The notes under the pieces: generated by a model | The model's database searches: none | What the model saw: the letters and a program-made list of their open reading frames with translations, nothing else | Told to the model about the DNA's origin: nothing | In this document: piece by piece, positions 45,206 through 53,277 of the stretch | How positions within the stretch are numbered: position 1 is the stretch's first letter | Layout of the letters: every line of letters starts with the position of its first letter | From: Pseudomonas wuhanensis | Lineage (GTDB): Bacteria; Pseudomonadota; Gammaproteobacteria; Pseudomonadales; Pseudomonadaceae | NCBI RefSeq assembly: GCF_030687395.1 | Contig: NZ_CP117430.1 | Span: 3,968,001-4,032,000 of the forward strand | DNA length: 64,000 nucleotides | Direction of reading: 5' to 3' | Made by a program: the position numbers and the translations under genes

Positions 45206-45580
45206 TCAGGTTACAGAGCCCGGGGCTGCCTTCAGCTCCAGACTATCCAGCGCCCGACTCACCGCCAGTTCACCCAGCATGATGAGCTGCGCGACGCCCA
45301 GTATCGTGTTGCGCTGCGGCCCTTCCAGAAACCCGGCACAGTCATTGGCGATCACCTTGGCCGAGGCAAAGGATTCGCAGGCATTGGCCAGCAACTCTTC
45401 TATGTTGATGTCCGGGGCGACGGTGTAGATCGTGCTCGGTTTGCGCAGTTTTTTGGGGGTGGACGGTTTTAGGTAGTGATCGAGGGCGCGCTCGGCGGCT
45501 TCGTTGAGTTTTTTGGGATCGAGGGGATCGTAGGGGGAAACGTCGTCGGTTTCTGGCGGGTTAGGTGTGGCTTTGAACAT
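45206..45580 (-). CDS. DUF6124 family protein
   Basis: A 124-residue protein beginning MFKATPNPPETDDVSPYDPL. It shares with the protein at 7763-8110 the LDPKKLNEAAERALDHYL helix, IYTVAPDINIEELLANACESFASAKVI, a FLEGPQRNTILGVAQL motif and the C-terminal MLGELAVSRALDSL. The SD CGGAG lies before the ATG and directly abuts a repeated AGGTATAA motif (see 45593-45791). The function is unknown. Here it stands alone, without the small partner gene. Confidence 0.85.
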   Translation of the reverse strand: MFKATPNPPETDDVSPYDPLDPKKLNEAAERALDHYLKPSTPKKLRKPSTIYTVAPDINIEELLANACESFASAKVIANDCAGFLEGPQRNTILGVAQLIMLGELAVSRALDSLELKAAPGSVT

Positions 45581-45592
45581 GGTGAATCTCCG

Positions 45593-45791
45593 TTATACCT
45601 GATGGAACCACCAGCACCTGTCGCTAAACAAGTAAGGGTGGCGGCTGTACGCAGGTTAGCGAACCGAGAGGTATAAGACCCGGCAGGCCCGAGGGCCTCC
45701 CGCGCACAGCCACCATATCGACACTGCAAACATGGAGTGCCTGCAATATGACGGAGCGTTGTTGCGCTTATACCTGTTCAGGTCGCTAAAC
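45593..45791 (-). promoter_or_regulatory. Three-copy repeat leader with alternative stems upstream of the DUF6124 gene
   Basis: A two-part motif (TTAGCGA, gap, AGGTATAA) occurs three times. In the sense of the gene, copy A is at 45789-45768 and copy C at 45627-45593; copy B, between them (45656-45676), is inverted. B can therefore pair with A or with C but not both. C ends directly at the SD (AGGTATAA then CGGAG). An extra hairpin AGGCCC/GGGCCT is at 45685-45698. This could be a translational switch or a mobile inverted repeat; no known riboswitch class is recognised. Confidence 0.5.
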
Positions 45792-45954
45792 CCGATCGCT
45801 GATTGGCAGCGATGCGGAAACGATAAAGACCAGGCCCAAAGCGCACAAGCCGGCGGATTCTGGCGCAGTCGTAGGCAACGGCGCAAGGATCTGTAGCTTT
45901 CAGGAAGTAACGCTAAACACCATTAAACACAGCCTTCGAATCAACACACATTCC

Positions 45955-46047
45955 CTGTGGGAGCGGGCTTGCTCGCGAAAGCGGTGTGTCAGGCGACATC
46001 AATGTGGACTGTGCCGCCGTCTTTGCGAGCAAGCCCGCTCCCACGGG
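45955..46047. repeat. REP pair (inverted)
   Basis: Arms 45955-45981 and 46022-46047 are inverted REP copies (GTGGGAGCGGGCTTGCTCGCGAA core) with a 40-base spacer. The bases between 45792 and 45954 show nothing else recognisable. Confidence 0.85.
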
Positions 46048-46073
46048 GGTTGAGGGGTTTTGAAGAGCTGTAT

Positions 46074-46997
46074 TTACAGCCCTGGAATATCCAGCGACAC
46101 CGACATGAATTGACTGATCCGTGACCGCAGCCATTTCTCGGCAGGATCGTTGTCATGCACCCCGCTCCAGGCCATCGACAACTGCGCGGCGTCGATAGGA
46201 AACGGCGGATCTTCGGCGCGCAACGCGCAGCCTTCAACCAACGCACATGCGGCGTAATCCGGCACAGTAGCGATCATCTCGGTACCGGCGAGCAACGCGC
46301 GCAACCCACTGAACTGCGGCACACCCAGTACCACGCGACGAGTGCGACCGACCTTGGCCAGGTCGAGGTCGATGTTGCCGCTCAGGTCGCCGGAGAACGA
46401 CACCATCGCATGCGGACGGGCGCAGTATTCGTCCAGCGTCAGCGGCCCCGGGCGGTCATCGCCGCGCAGGACTTTGCAGGGGATGTCGCGCAGCTTTTTG
46501 CGTTTGGCATTGGCCGGCAGGTCGGTGGTGTAGCTCACCCCCACCGAGATTTCTCCCGACGCCAGTAACGCCGGCATCAACAGGTAATTGGCGCGGCGCA
46601 CCACGACCACGATCCCCGGCGCCTCCTCCTGCAACTGGCGCAGCAGCGGCGGAAACAGACCGAACTCGGCATCGTCCGACAGCCCGATGCGGAACACGTC
46701 GCAACTGCTGGCCGGGTCGAATTCCTTGGCGCGGCTGACCGCCCCCGAGATGGTGTCCATCGCCGGTTGCAGCTCCTTGAGAATCGCCAGCGCCCGCGCC
46801 GTCGGCTCCATCCCGCGACCATGGCGCAGCAACAACGGATCGTCGAACAAATCACGCAACCGCCCCAACGCAGCGCTCACTGCCGGTTGGCCCATGAACA
46901 GTTTTTCGGCGACGCGGGTCAGGTTCTTTTCGAACATCAGGGCTTCGAAAATCACCAGCAGGTTCATGTCGACGCGGCGCAGATCGTTACGGTTCAT
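46074..46997 (-). CDS. LysR-family regulator (NodD/LeuO-like subgroup)
   Basis: A 307-residue regulator starting MNRNDLRRVDMNLLVIFEAL. The HTH has KNLTRVAEKLFMGQPAVSAALGRLRDLFDDPLLLRHGRGMEPT, and this N-terminal sequence is typical of the NodD-like subgroup. The effector domain begins FRIGLSDDAEFGLFPPLLRQ. It lies 47 bases downstream of the MBL-hydrolase gene in the same direction, so the two may be cotranscribed. The target is unknown. Confidence 0.9.
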   Translation of the reverse strand: MNRNDLRRVDMNLLVIFEALMFEKNLTRVAEKLFMGQPAVSAALGRLRDLFDDPLLLRHGRGMEPTARALAILKELQPAMDTISGAVSRAKEFDPASSCDVFRIGLSDDAEFGLFPPLLRQLQEEAPGIVVVVRRANYLLMPALLASGEISVGVSYTTDLPANAKRKKLRDIPCKVLRGDDRPGPLTLDEYCARPHAMVSFSGDLSGNIDLDLAKVGRTRRVVLGVPQFSGLRALLAGTEMIATVPDYAACALVEGCALRAEDPPFPIDAAQLSMAWSGVHDNDPAEKWLRSRISQFMSVSLDIPGL

Positions 46998-47043
46998 GGG
47001 CACGGTTCCCTATTGTGTTCAGCCAGGCTCGATTCTGCGGACT

Positions 47044-48039
47044 TTACTCGATCATCGGCACTTTCGCCGCTCGTTTGTAAGGCCCGTACTCGATGGGTAC
47101 CCACTGGAAATGCTTGTCCATTGCGGTGATATGGCCGACACCCGGAAACGGCAAATGCGCCGCCGTAACCCAGATCTTGCTGGCCGCCGCATCGCTGAAA
47201 ACCTTGGCGCGGCTCTTGATCGCCTGCTGATTGTCTACGTCGAAACGGATCGATACCTCGGGATGCTCGAACTGCACCGCCAGGTTATGCACCAGATCAC
47301 CCATGAACAGAATGCTCTGGCCTTGGGAGTTGAACCGATACGTGGTACTGCCCGGCGTGTGCCCCGCCTCGAGCTCGGCATCGACAACGCCAGGCACTGG
47401 CGACTGCCCTACAGTAAAAGTCTTGAAGCGGCCCGCCGCGATGTAGGGCGCGGTGGAGTCCTGGGCGATCTTGAAAAACTCCCTGGCACCGGCCGGTGCC
47501 TTGGCCATGGCCTGCGGGTCAAGCCAGTAATCGGCTTCTGCCTTGGCCGCGTAGACCGTTGCGTTGGCGAACACGGGCTTTTGCTGCGCATCAACCAACC
47601 CGCACACATGATCCAGATGTAAGTGGGTGAGCAGAATGGTATCGACCTGTTCTGGCTTATAACCAGCGGCTTGCATGTTCGCCGACAGTTGGCCCGCCGT
47701 GGCACCGATGCACTGCCCTGCCCCGGTATCCACCAGAATCAATTGTTTGCCGGTATTCACCAGAAACGCATTGAACGCGGTTTGCACCCCCGGAGTTTCA
47801 ATCGAGCGACGAGCCAGCAACGCGCGGATCTGGTCTTGGGTCAGACCGTCGAGCAGTTTGGGCGACAGGTCGTTGTAGCCATCAAACAACGCCGTCACTT
47901 CGTAGTCGCCCACCGCGAGCCGGTAATAACCGGGCACCTGAGTGTTCACCTGAGCCGGCGCCTGGGCCAGGCTGGTACCGGACATCAGCGCCAATGCCAG
48001 GCCAAGTCCGCCAAGCGTGCAAACGCGGGAATGCTTCAT
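47044..48039 (-). CDS. Periplasmic MBL-fold metallo-hydrolase
   Basis: A 331-residue protein with signal MKHSRVCTLGGLGLALALMSGTSLAQA. The metallo-beta-lactamase motif LLTHLHLDHVCGL (HxHxDH) lies around residue 141, with the later His in ELEAGHTPGSTTYRF and Asp in SILFMGDLVHN. Relatives include lactonases, quorum-quenching and redox hydrolases; the substrate is unknown. It is divergent from the AraC-type gene at 48327, and a 20-bp near-palindrome lies between them. Confidence 0.9.
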   Translation of the reverse strand: MKHSRVCTLGGLGLALALMSGTSLAQAPAQVNTQVPGYYRLAVGDYEVTALFDGYNDLSPKLLDGLTQDQIRALLARRSIETPGVQTAFNAFLVNTGKQLILVDTGAGQCIGATAGQLSANMQAAGYKPEQVDTILLTHLHLDHVCGLVDAQQKPVFANATVYAAKAEADYWLDPQAMAKAPAGAREFFKIAQDSTAPYIAAGRFKTFTVGQSPVPGVVDAELEAGHTPGSTTYRFNSQGQSILFMGDLVHNLAVQFEHPEVSIRFDVDNQQAIKSRAKVFSDAAASKIWVTAAHLPFPGVGHITAMDKHFQWVPIEYGPYKRAAKVPMIE

Positions 48040-48175
48040 GAAATCACCCTTGATCGAGCCAAAAAAAGCGGCCTGCCCAGGCCCCTACGAGTCGTCAATC
48101 TTGCATGACCGTGCGTGGGCGCGGATTGCAGTGATGTGCTCAGTTAACGCTTTTTCACCTTCAGCCTGAGCGCGG

Positions 48176-48195
48176 AATTAACAACGTTTAACTCG
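48176..48195. promoter_or_regulatory. Near-palindromic putative operator, copy 1
   Basis: The sequence AATTAACAACGTTTAACTCG is the exact reverse complement of the 20-mer at 50356-50375. Its centre TTAACAACGTTTAA is nearly palindromic. It sits 137 bases from the MBL start and 132 bases from the AraC start, inside their shared promoter region. Confidence 0.7.
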
Positions 48196-48326
48196 CAAGC
48201 CAAAGCCTTCGCGACCAAGAATGAAGCCATCCGCGCGGACTTCTTTTTTGAGATTTTTCAGAAAGGGAAATGTGCTGACCCACCGTGCAGTGCACCCGCG
48301 CCCGCCCACCGACACGGACATTGGCC

Positions 48327-48791
48327 ATGGCTCACTTTCAGCAAAACGCGATCAGGGCGTATGCCACTGAAACGCAGAAAAAGACCACGGGCGGCCTTAG
48401 CCCCTGGCGTGAAAATCTGGTTAAACAGTTGATCCTCGACCACCTCGGCGACACCCTGGAAGTGACCGAACTGGCACGGGCCTGCGCCTTGTCGCGCAGT
48501 CATTTTTCCCGTGCGTTCAAGTGCAGCACCGGTGTTTCACCGCAAGACTGGATCCGACAGCAACGCATCGCCCGGGCCAAACAGTTGATCCGCAACACCG
48601 ACCTGACCCTGACGCAAATCAGCCTCGAATGTGGCTTCTGCGATCAGGCGCATTTCTCCCATATCTTCACCCGCAGCGAAGGCATCACACCGTTTGCCTG
48701 GCGTTGCCGTGCCATGAGTACGCTTCCCTCTCTCAACAGCAAAAGATCGCAGCCTTCGGCAGCGCCTACAGGTGTTCACATATCCCTGTAG
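48327..48791 (+). CDS. Short AraC-family transcriptional regulator (DNA-binding domain only)
   Basis: A 154-residue protein starting MAHFQQNAIRAYATETQKKT. It holds essentially the double-HTH domain (VTELARACALSRSHFSRAFKCSTGVSPQDWIRQQRIARAKQLI and LTLTQISLECGFCDQAHFSHIFTRSEGITPFAWR), with no ligand-binding domain. An upstream GTG (48285) adds only low-complexity residues. It probably regulates neighbouring genes in response to its own level or to another regulator. Confidence 0.88.
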   Translation: MAHFQQNAIRAYATETQKKTTGGLSPWRENLVKQLILDHLGDTLEVTELARACALSRSHFSRAFKCSTGVSPQDWIRQQRIARAKQLIRNTDLTLTQISLECGFCDQAHFSHIFTRSEGITPFAWRCRAMSTLPSLNSKRSQPSAAPTGVHISL

Positions 48792-48807
48792 GCGCCTTTG
48801 ATTTTGA

Positions 48808-49632
48808 TCAGCCCTTGATGAACGCCAGCAGATCTTCGTTGAGTTGATCCTTGTGGGTATCGGTCAGGCCGTGCGGGGCTCCCGGATAGACCTTCAATGT
48901 CGAACCCTTGACCAGTTTCGCCGAGGCGATGCCCGCCGCTTCGATCGGCACCACCTGGTCGTCGTCGCCATGCACCACCAGGGTCGGCACGTCGAACTTT
49001 TTCAGGTCTTCGGTGAAGTCGGTTTCGGAGAATGCCTTGATGCAGTCATAGGCGTTCTTGTGGCCGGAGGCCATGCCCTGCAGCCAGAACCAGTCGATCA
49101 TGCCCTGGGACGGCTTGGCGCCCGGGCGGTTGAAACCGAAGAACGGACCACTGGCCAGATCCTTGTACAGCTGCGAACGGTCGACCAGCGACGCCTGGCG
49201 AATACCGTCGAACACTTCCATCGGCAGGCCGCCGGGGTTGGCTTCGGTCTTGAGCATCTGCGGCGGCACCGAGGAAATCAGCCCGGCCTTGGTCACGCGA
49301 CCGGTGCCGTGGCGACCGATGTAGCGCGCCACTTCGCCACCGCCGGTGGAGAAGCCGAACAGCACAGCGTTTTGCAGATCCAGATGCTCGATCAACTGCG
49401 CCAGGTCATCGGCGTAGGTGTCCATGTCATTGCCGAACCATGGCTGGCTCGAGCGACCGTGACCACGGCGATCATGGGCGATGACCCGGTAGCCTTTGGA
49501 AGCCAGGAAGATCATTTGCGATTCCCAACTGTCGGCGTTCAACGGCCAACCGTGGCTGAAGACGATCGGCTGACCGGTGCCCCAGTCCTTGAAGTAAATT
49601 TCGGTGCCGTCTCGGGTGGTAAAGGTGCTCAT
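48808..49632 (-). CDS. Alpha/beta hydrolase, non-haem chloroperoxidase-like
   Basis: A 274-residue enzyme starting [20 protein letters not shown], with a GAGG SD. The fold and triad are plain: oxyanion [22 protein letters not shown], nucleophile [13 protein letters not shown], Asp in [11 protein letters not shown] and His in [12 protein letters not shown]. This is the typical pattern of bacterial perhydrolases/chloroperoxidases. It is downstream of the flavodoxin gene by 34 bases and probably cotranscribed with it. Confidence 0.92.
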   Translation of the reverse strand: MSTFTTRDGTEIYFKDWGTGQPIVFSHGWPLNADSWESQMIFLASKGYRVIAHDRRGHGRSSQPWFGNDMDTYADDLAQLIEHLDLQNAVLFGFSTGGGEVARYIGRHGTGRVTKAGLISSVPPQMLKTEANPGGLPMEVFDGIRQASLVDRSQLYKDLASGPFFGFNRPGAKPSQGMIDWFWLQGMASGHKNAYDCIKAFSETDFTEDLKKFDVPTLVVHGDDDQVVPIEAAGIASAKLVKGSTLKVYPGAPHGLTDTHKDQLNEDLLAFIKG

Positions 49633-49666
49633 TGTGAATTTCCTCATGCGTGGGGTTTTACGGCGG

Positions 49667-50242
49667 TTAATGAGAGGTTTGGGCCAGACGTTCGGCCAGG
49701 CGCGCCACCCGCTCGCCCAAATGTGCGGCGGTACGGCGGTCTTCCAGCGGGGGTGCAAACTCGGGGGATTGTTCGACGTTCGATTGGGCCATCGCCCCCA
49801 GCGAACTGCCGAGGCGATTCAGTTGCCCGTCGAACAGCCCCGTGCTGCTGCGCGCCGGCAGCAGGTCGAGACCGACCCAGATCATTGAGTGCTGCGCAGC
49901 GAACACCGACATCTGCAGCAAGGTGTTGAGTTTGTCGCCACACAGGCAACCGGAATTGGTGAACCCGGCCGCGAGTTTGTCGCGCCAGGGCCGGGCCAGG
50001 TAGAACGACGCGGTGGCTTCCATGAAGCCTTTGAAGGCGGCCGAGGCGCTGCCCATATAGGTCGGGGCGCCAAAGATGATTGCATCGGCACGGTGCAGGC
50101 GTTCCCAGTGATCATCCACTTCCTCGACCGGAATCAGCCGACAGGTGCTGCCCAGGTGCCGTTCCACTCCCTGGCCCACGGCTTCGGCCATGACCCGGGT
50201 GTGCCCGTAACCACTGTGATAGACCACCACCACGTTGCTCAT
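49667..50242 (-). CDS. Flavodoxin-family NAD(P)H-dependent oxidoreductase
   Basis: A 191-residue protein starting [20 protein letters not shown], with a GGAGG SD at proper distance; the longer frame to 50266 is not needed. The FMN phosphate loop is YHSGYGHTR, and the flavin contacts are [19 protein letters not shown] and [11 protein letters not shown]. WrbA/flavodoxin-like proteins reduce quinones or supply electrons. It is first in the flavodoxin-hydrolase pair, divergent from the winged-helix/NTPase regulator at 50473. Confidence 0.9.
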   Translation of the reverse strand: MSNVVVVYHSGYGHTRVMAEAVGQGVERHLGSTCRLIPVEEVDDHWERLHRADAIIFGAPTYMGSASAAFKGFMEATASFYLARPWRDKLAAGFTNSGCLCGDKLNTLLQMSVFAAQHSMIWVGLDLLPARSSTGLFDGQLNRLGSSLGAMAQSNVEQSPEFAPPLEDRRTAAHLGERVARLAERLAQTSH

Positions 50243-50355
50243 TCCGGCTCCTCCAGAAGTGTTCATCCTTTCTGCGGCACGCTTTTTGTTGCTTGAAGGC
50301 CGATACCTTCAGCTAATTGAAGAAATGGATTTTTGAGCGTAGACCGGACACAGCA

Positions 50356-50375
50356 CGAGTTAAACGTTGTTAATT
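50356..50375. promoter_or_regulatory. Near-palindromic putative operator, copy 2
   Basis: The sequence CGAGTTAAACGTTGTTAATT is identical (inverted) to copy 1 at 48176-48195. It lies 114 bases from the flavodoxin start and about 98 bases from the regulator start. A 20/20 match by chance within 2.2 kb is improbable, so a shared regulator site is likely. Confidence 0.7.
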
Positions 50376-50472
50376 TTCTACCGTGCACCTGACACTGCGT
50401 TGCGTTGCCGAAAAAACTTGAGGAACATGCCCGAATAGCGCGTGATAGACGGATGCAAGCAGGAGTGACCCG

Positions 50473-53277
50473 TTGACCCTTTCCCCCGAACAGGCCATCC
50501 ATTTCGGCCCCTACCGGATCTACCCCGGACAACGCCTGGTGATGGAGGCCGACCAGCCCCTGCGCCTGGGCAGGCAGGCCATGGACATTCTGTTGATCCT
50601 GCTGGAGCACGCCGGGCAAGTGGTGAGCAAACAGCAACTGATCGCCCGGGTCTGGCCCAAAAGCGTGGTGGAAGACACCAACCTGCGTGTGCACATGGCG
50701 GCACTGCGCAAAGCCCTTGGTGACGGTCAGGCCGGCCAGCGTTACATCATCACCGTCGCCCAGCGCGGCTACAGCTTTGTCGCGCCGTTTTCCCTGGAGT
50801 CCATTGAACAACGCCCCCAAAACGACACCAATGAACCAGGCGGCCATAACCTGCCGGTCCGCCGGACTCGCATGATCGGCCGTCAGGCGCTGGTCGACAG
50901 ACTGCTGGCGCAACTCTCACAGCAGCGTTTCATCACCCTCGTGGGCCCCGGCGGGATCGGCAAGACGACCGTGGCGCTGCGCGTCGCCGAGCAACTGATC
51001 GGTCGCTATCGAGACGGCATTCGCCTGGTGGACCTGGCGCCGATCAACTGCCCTTTGATGATCGGCGCGCACTTGGCGACAGCGCTGGGTCTGTCGTTGC
51101 ATGACGCCGACCCCATGAACGGGCTCGCCACATGCTTGCGCGAACGGCAGATGCTGCTGGTCATCGACAACTGCGAACACCTGATCGATGCCATTGCGTT
51201 GCTCAGCGAAAGCATCCTGCGCGCGGCGCCCCAAGTGCACATTCTGGCCACCAGCCGCGAAAGCCTGCGGGCCGAAGGCGAATACGTGCAGCGCCTGGAA
51301 TCACTGGACTGCCCGCCGCCCATCGCCGTGCTCGACCGCGCTCAGGCCCTGACGTTTTCGGCGCTGCAATTGTTTGTCGAGCGGGCGATGGCCAGCCACG
51401 ACAGCTTCGAACTGAGCGAAGCCGAACTGCCGCTTGCGATTGAAATCTGCCGGCGCCTGGACGGCATCCCGTTGGCGATCGAACTGGCAGCGGCGCAGGT
51501 CGGCAATTTGGGTTTGAGCGGCTTGCTGTCGCAACTGCAAGACAGCTTTCGCTTGCTCGCCCAAGGCTGCCCGACCACCATGGGCCGCCATCAGACCCTG
51601 CGCGCCACGCTGGACTGGAGCTTCGAACTGCTCAATGCCTGCGAGCAGACGTGCCTGCGCCGACTGGGGATATTCCGGGGCGCTTTTACCCTGGAATCGG
51701 CGGCTGCCGTGATTGTCGGCCAGTACATCGAGCCCGACGTAGTGTTTGCCTCGATTACCCAATTGGTGGCCAAGTCATTGCTGAACGTGGAAGTCGGCGA
51801 CGAAGAAGTGTTCTACCGTCTGCTCGACACCACGCGTGGCTATGCGCTGGAAAAACTCGACCAGGCCCAAGAGCTGGCGGACACCCGGGAGCGCCACGCC
51901 GAATGCTGCCTGGCCTTGATGCAGCAGGCGCAGAGCGATTGGGAACACACCCAGAGCGAGCGCTGGACCGAGCGTTACGCCCGCAGCCTGGACGACATTC
52001 GTGCGGCGCTCGATTGGGGCTTGAATACTCAAGGATCGCAAGCGTTGGCCATCCGTCTCGCCGCGACCTCGGCACCGCTCTGGCAAGAGCTGTCGCTGCT
52101 CAAGGAATACGGCGTGTACGTGCGCAAAGCCCTGGCGTTGCTCGAAGCGACGCATCAGCCCTGCCCGCGCTTGACCATGAACCTCAAGCTTGCCCTCGGC
52201 AGTTCCTGTTATCACACCCTGGGCAGTAGCGCCGAATCCGTCGAAGCCTTCGTCAGCGCCAAACACCTGGCCGAACACTGCAATGATGTGGCCGGTCAGC
52301 TCAAAGCGATTTCCGGGCACCTGGCGGTTGATCTCAGCTGCGGCCACTACCAACTGGCTCTGGAGCAGAGCCGACAATTCGAGCGGTTGAGGCCGCACGA
52401 CGACGCGGTGACGGCCCTCAGCACCCAACGTTTGCGGGTCCTGGCCCTGCATTTTGCCGGGGATCAGGCACTGGCGCGGGAGAATGCCGAACAGGTCATT
52501 CAACGCCTGGCCCAGAGCGGCCAACTCAACCGTTTCACCCATGGTTTTGGTGTGCAATACGACCAGAGCGTGGCGACCCTGACGATTCTGGCGCGCATTC
52601 TCTGGCTGCAAGGGCTCCCGGAAAAAGCCTGGCATACCGCACGACAGGCGCTCGACATCGCGATGCAAATCAATCATGGCACGTCCATCTGCTACACCCT
52701 GGCGCTGTCCGGTTGCCTGATCGCCCACTACAACGGCAACACGCCGGTCGCCCGCGAGTTCCTGGCCTTGCTGCTTGAGCAGTCGAAGAAACACTCGGTG
52801 TTGCTGTTCTACACCTGGGCCAAACACTACGCGCAGGTGATCGACGGAACTGATGCGCCCTCATCCCCGCGACCGGACACCGGGTTGGTCAAGGAAATCA
52901 TGGTCACTCTGGGCAGCCGTTTCATCGATGATGCGTTGCTGGAGCGGGCCGAAAACGGCGCGGCGGGCTGGAGCACGGCAGAGATTCTACGGGCCCGGGC
53001 CGACGCGTTACTGGCAGAGGATTGCCCGAGCAGTGCTGACGCGGCCGAGGCGGTGCTGCTCAAGGCTTTAGCCGTGGCAAAAACCCAGGGAGCGCTGGCC
53101 TGGGAACTGCGCAGTGCGACTTCGCTGGCCCAGCTGTGGCAGCGTCAGGGCCACTTCCGGCAAGCCCATGAGCTGCTGGCGCCGATTTACCAGCGCTTCA
53201 CCGAAGGCTTCGCCACACCGGACCTGATAAAAGTCCGGCGGTTACTCGACGAATTGCAGCACGACCTGTCCGACTGA
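50473..53277 (+). CDS. Winged-helix/NTPase transcriptional regulator with helical-repeat tail
   Basis: A 934-residue regulator with TTG start at 50473, AGGAG seven bases upstream. Residues 10-100 are an OmpR-type winged helix (FGPYRIYPGQRL ... GRQAMDILLILLEHAGQVVSKQQLIARVW ... AQRGYSFVAPF). An NTPase of the LuxR/AfsR-like class follows, with Walker A GPGGIGKTTVALR (about 157-169), MLLVIDNCEHL as Walker B, ILATSRESLRAEGE, and IPLAIELAAAQV. From about 500 on, helical TPR-like repeats extend to the end. It is divergent from the flavodoxin-hydrolase operon, which it likely controls. Confidence 0.88.
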   Translation: MTLSPEQAIHFGPYRIYPGQRLVMEADQPLRLGRQAMDILLILLEHAGQVVSKQQLIARVWPKSVVEDTNLRVHMAALRKALGDGQAGQRYIITVAQRGYSFVAPFSLESIEQRPQNDTNEPGGHNLPVRRTRMIGRQALVDRLLAQLSQQRFITLVGPGGIGKTTVALRVAEQLIGRYRDGIRLVDLAPINCPLMIGAHLATALGLSLHDADPMNGLATCLRERQMLLVIDNCEHLIDAIALLSESILRAAPQVHILATSRESLRAEGEYVQRLESLDCPPPIAVLDRAQALTFSALQLFVERAMASHDSFELSEAELPLAIEICRRLDGIPLAIELAAAQVGNLGLSGLLSQLQDSFRLLAQGCPTTMGRHQTLRATLDWSFELLNACEQTCLRRLGIFRGAFTLESAAAVIVGQYIEPDVVFASITQLVAKSLLNVEVGDEEVFYRLLDTTRGYALEKLDQAQELADTRERHAECCLALMQQAQSDWEHTQSERWTERYARSLDDIRAALDWGLNTQGSQALAIRLAATSAPLWQELSLLKEYGVYVRKALALLEATHQPCPRLTMNLKLALGSSCYHTLGSSAESVEAFVSAKHLAEHCNDVAGQLKAISGHLAVDLSCGHYQLALEQSRQFERLRPHDDAVTALSTQRLRVLALHFAGDQALARENAEQVIQRLAQSGQLNRFTHGFGVQYDQSVATLTILARILWLQGLPEKAWHTARQALDIAMQINHGTSICYTLALSGCLIAHYNGNTPVAREFLALLLEQSKKHSVLLFYTWAKHYAQVIDGTDAPSSPRPDTGLVKEIMVTLGSRFIDDALLERAENGAAGWSTAEILRARADALLAEDCPSSADAAEAVLLKALAVAKTQGALAWELRSATSLAQLWQRQGHFRQAHELLAPIYQRFTEGFATPDLIKVRRLLDELQHDLSD

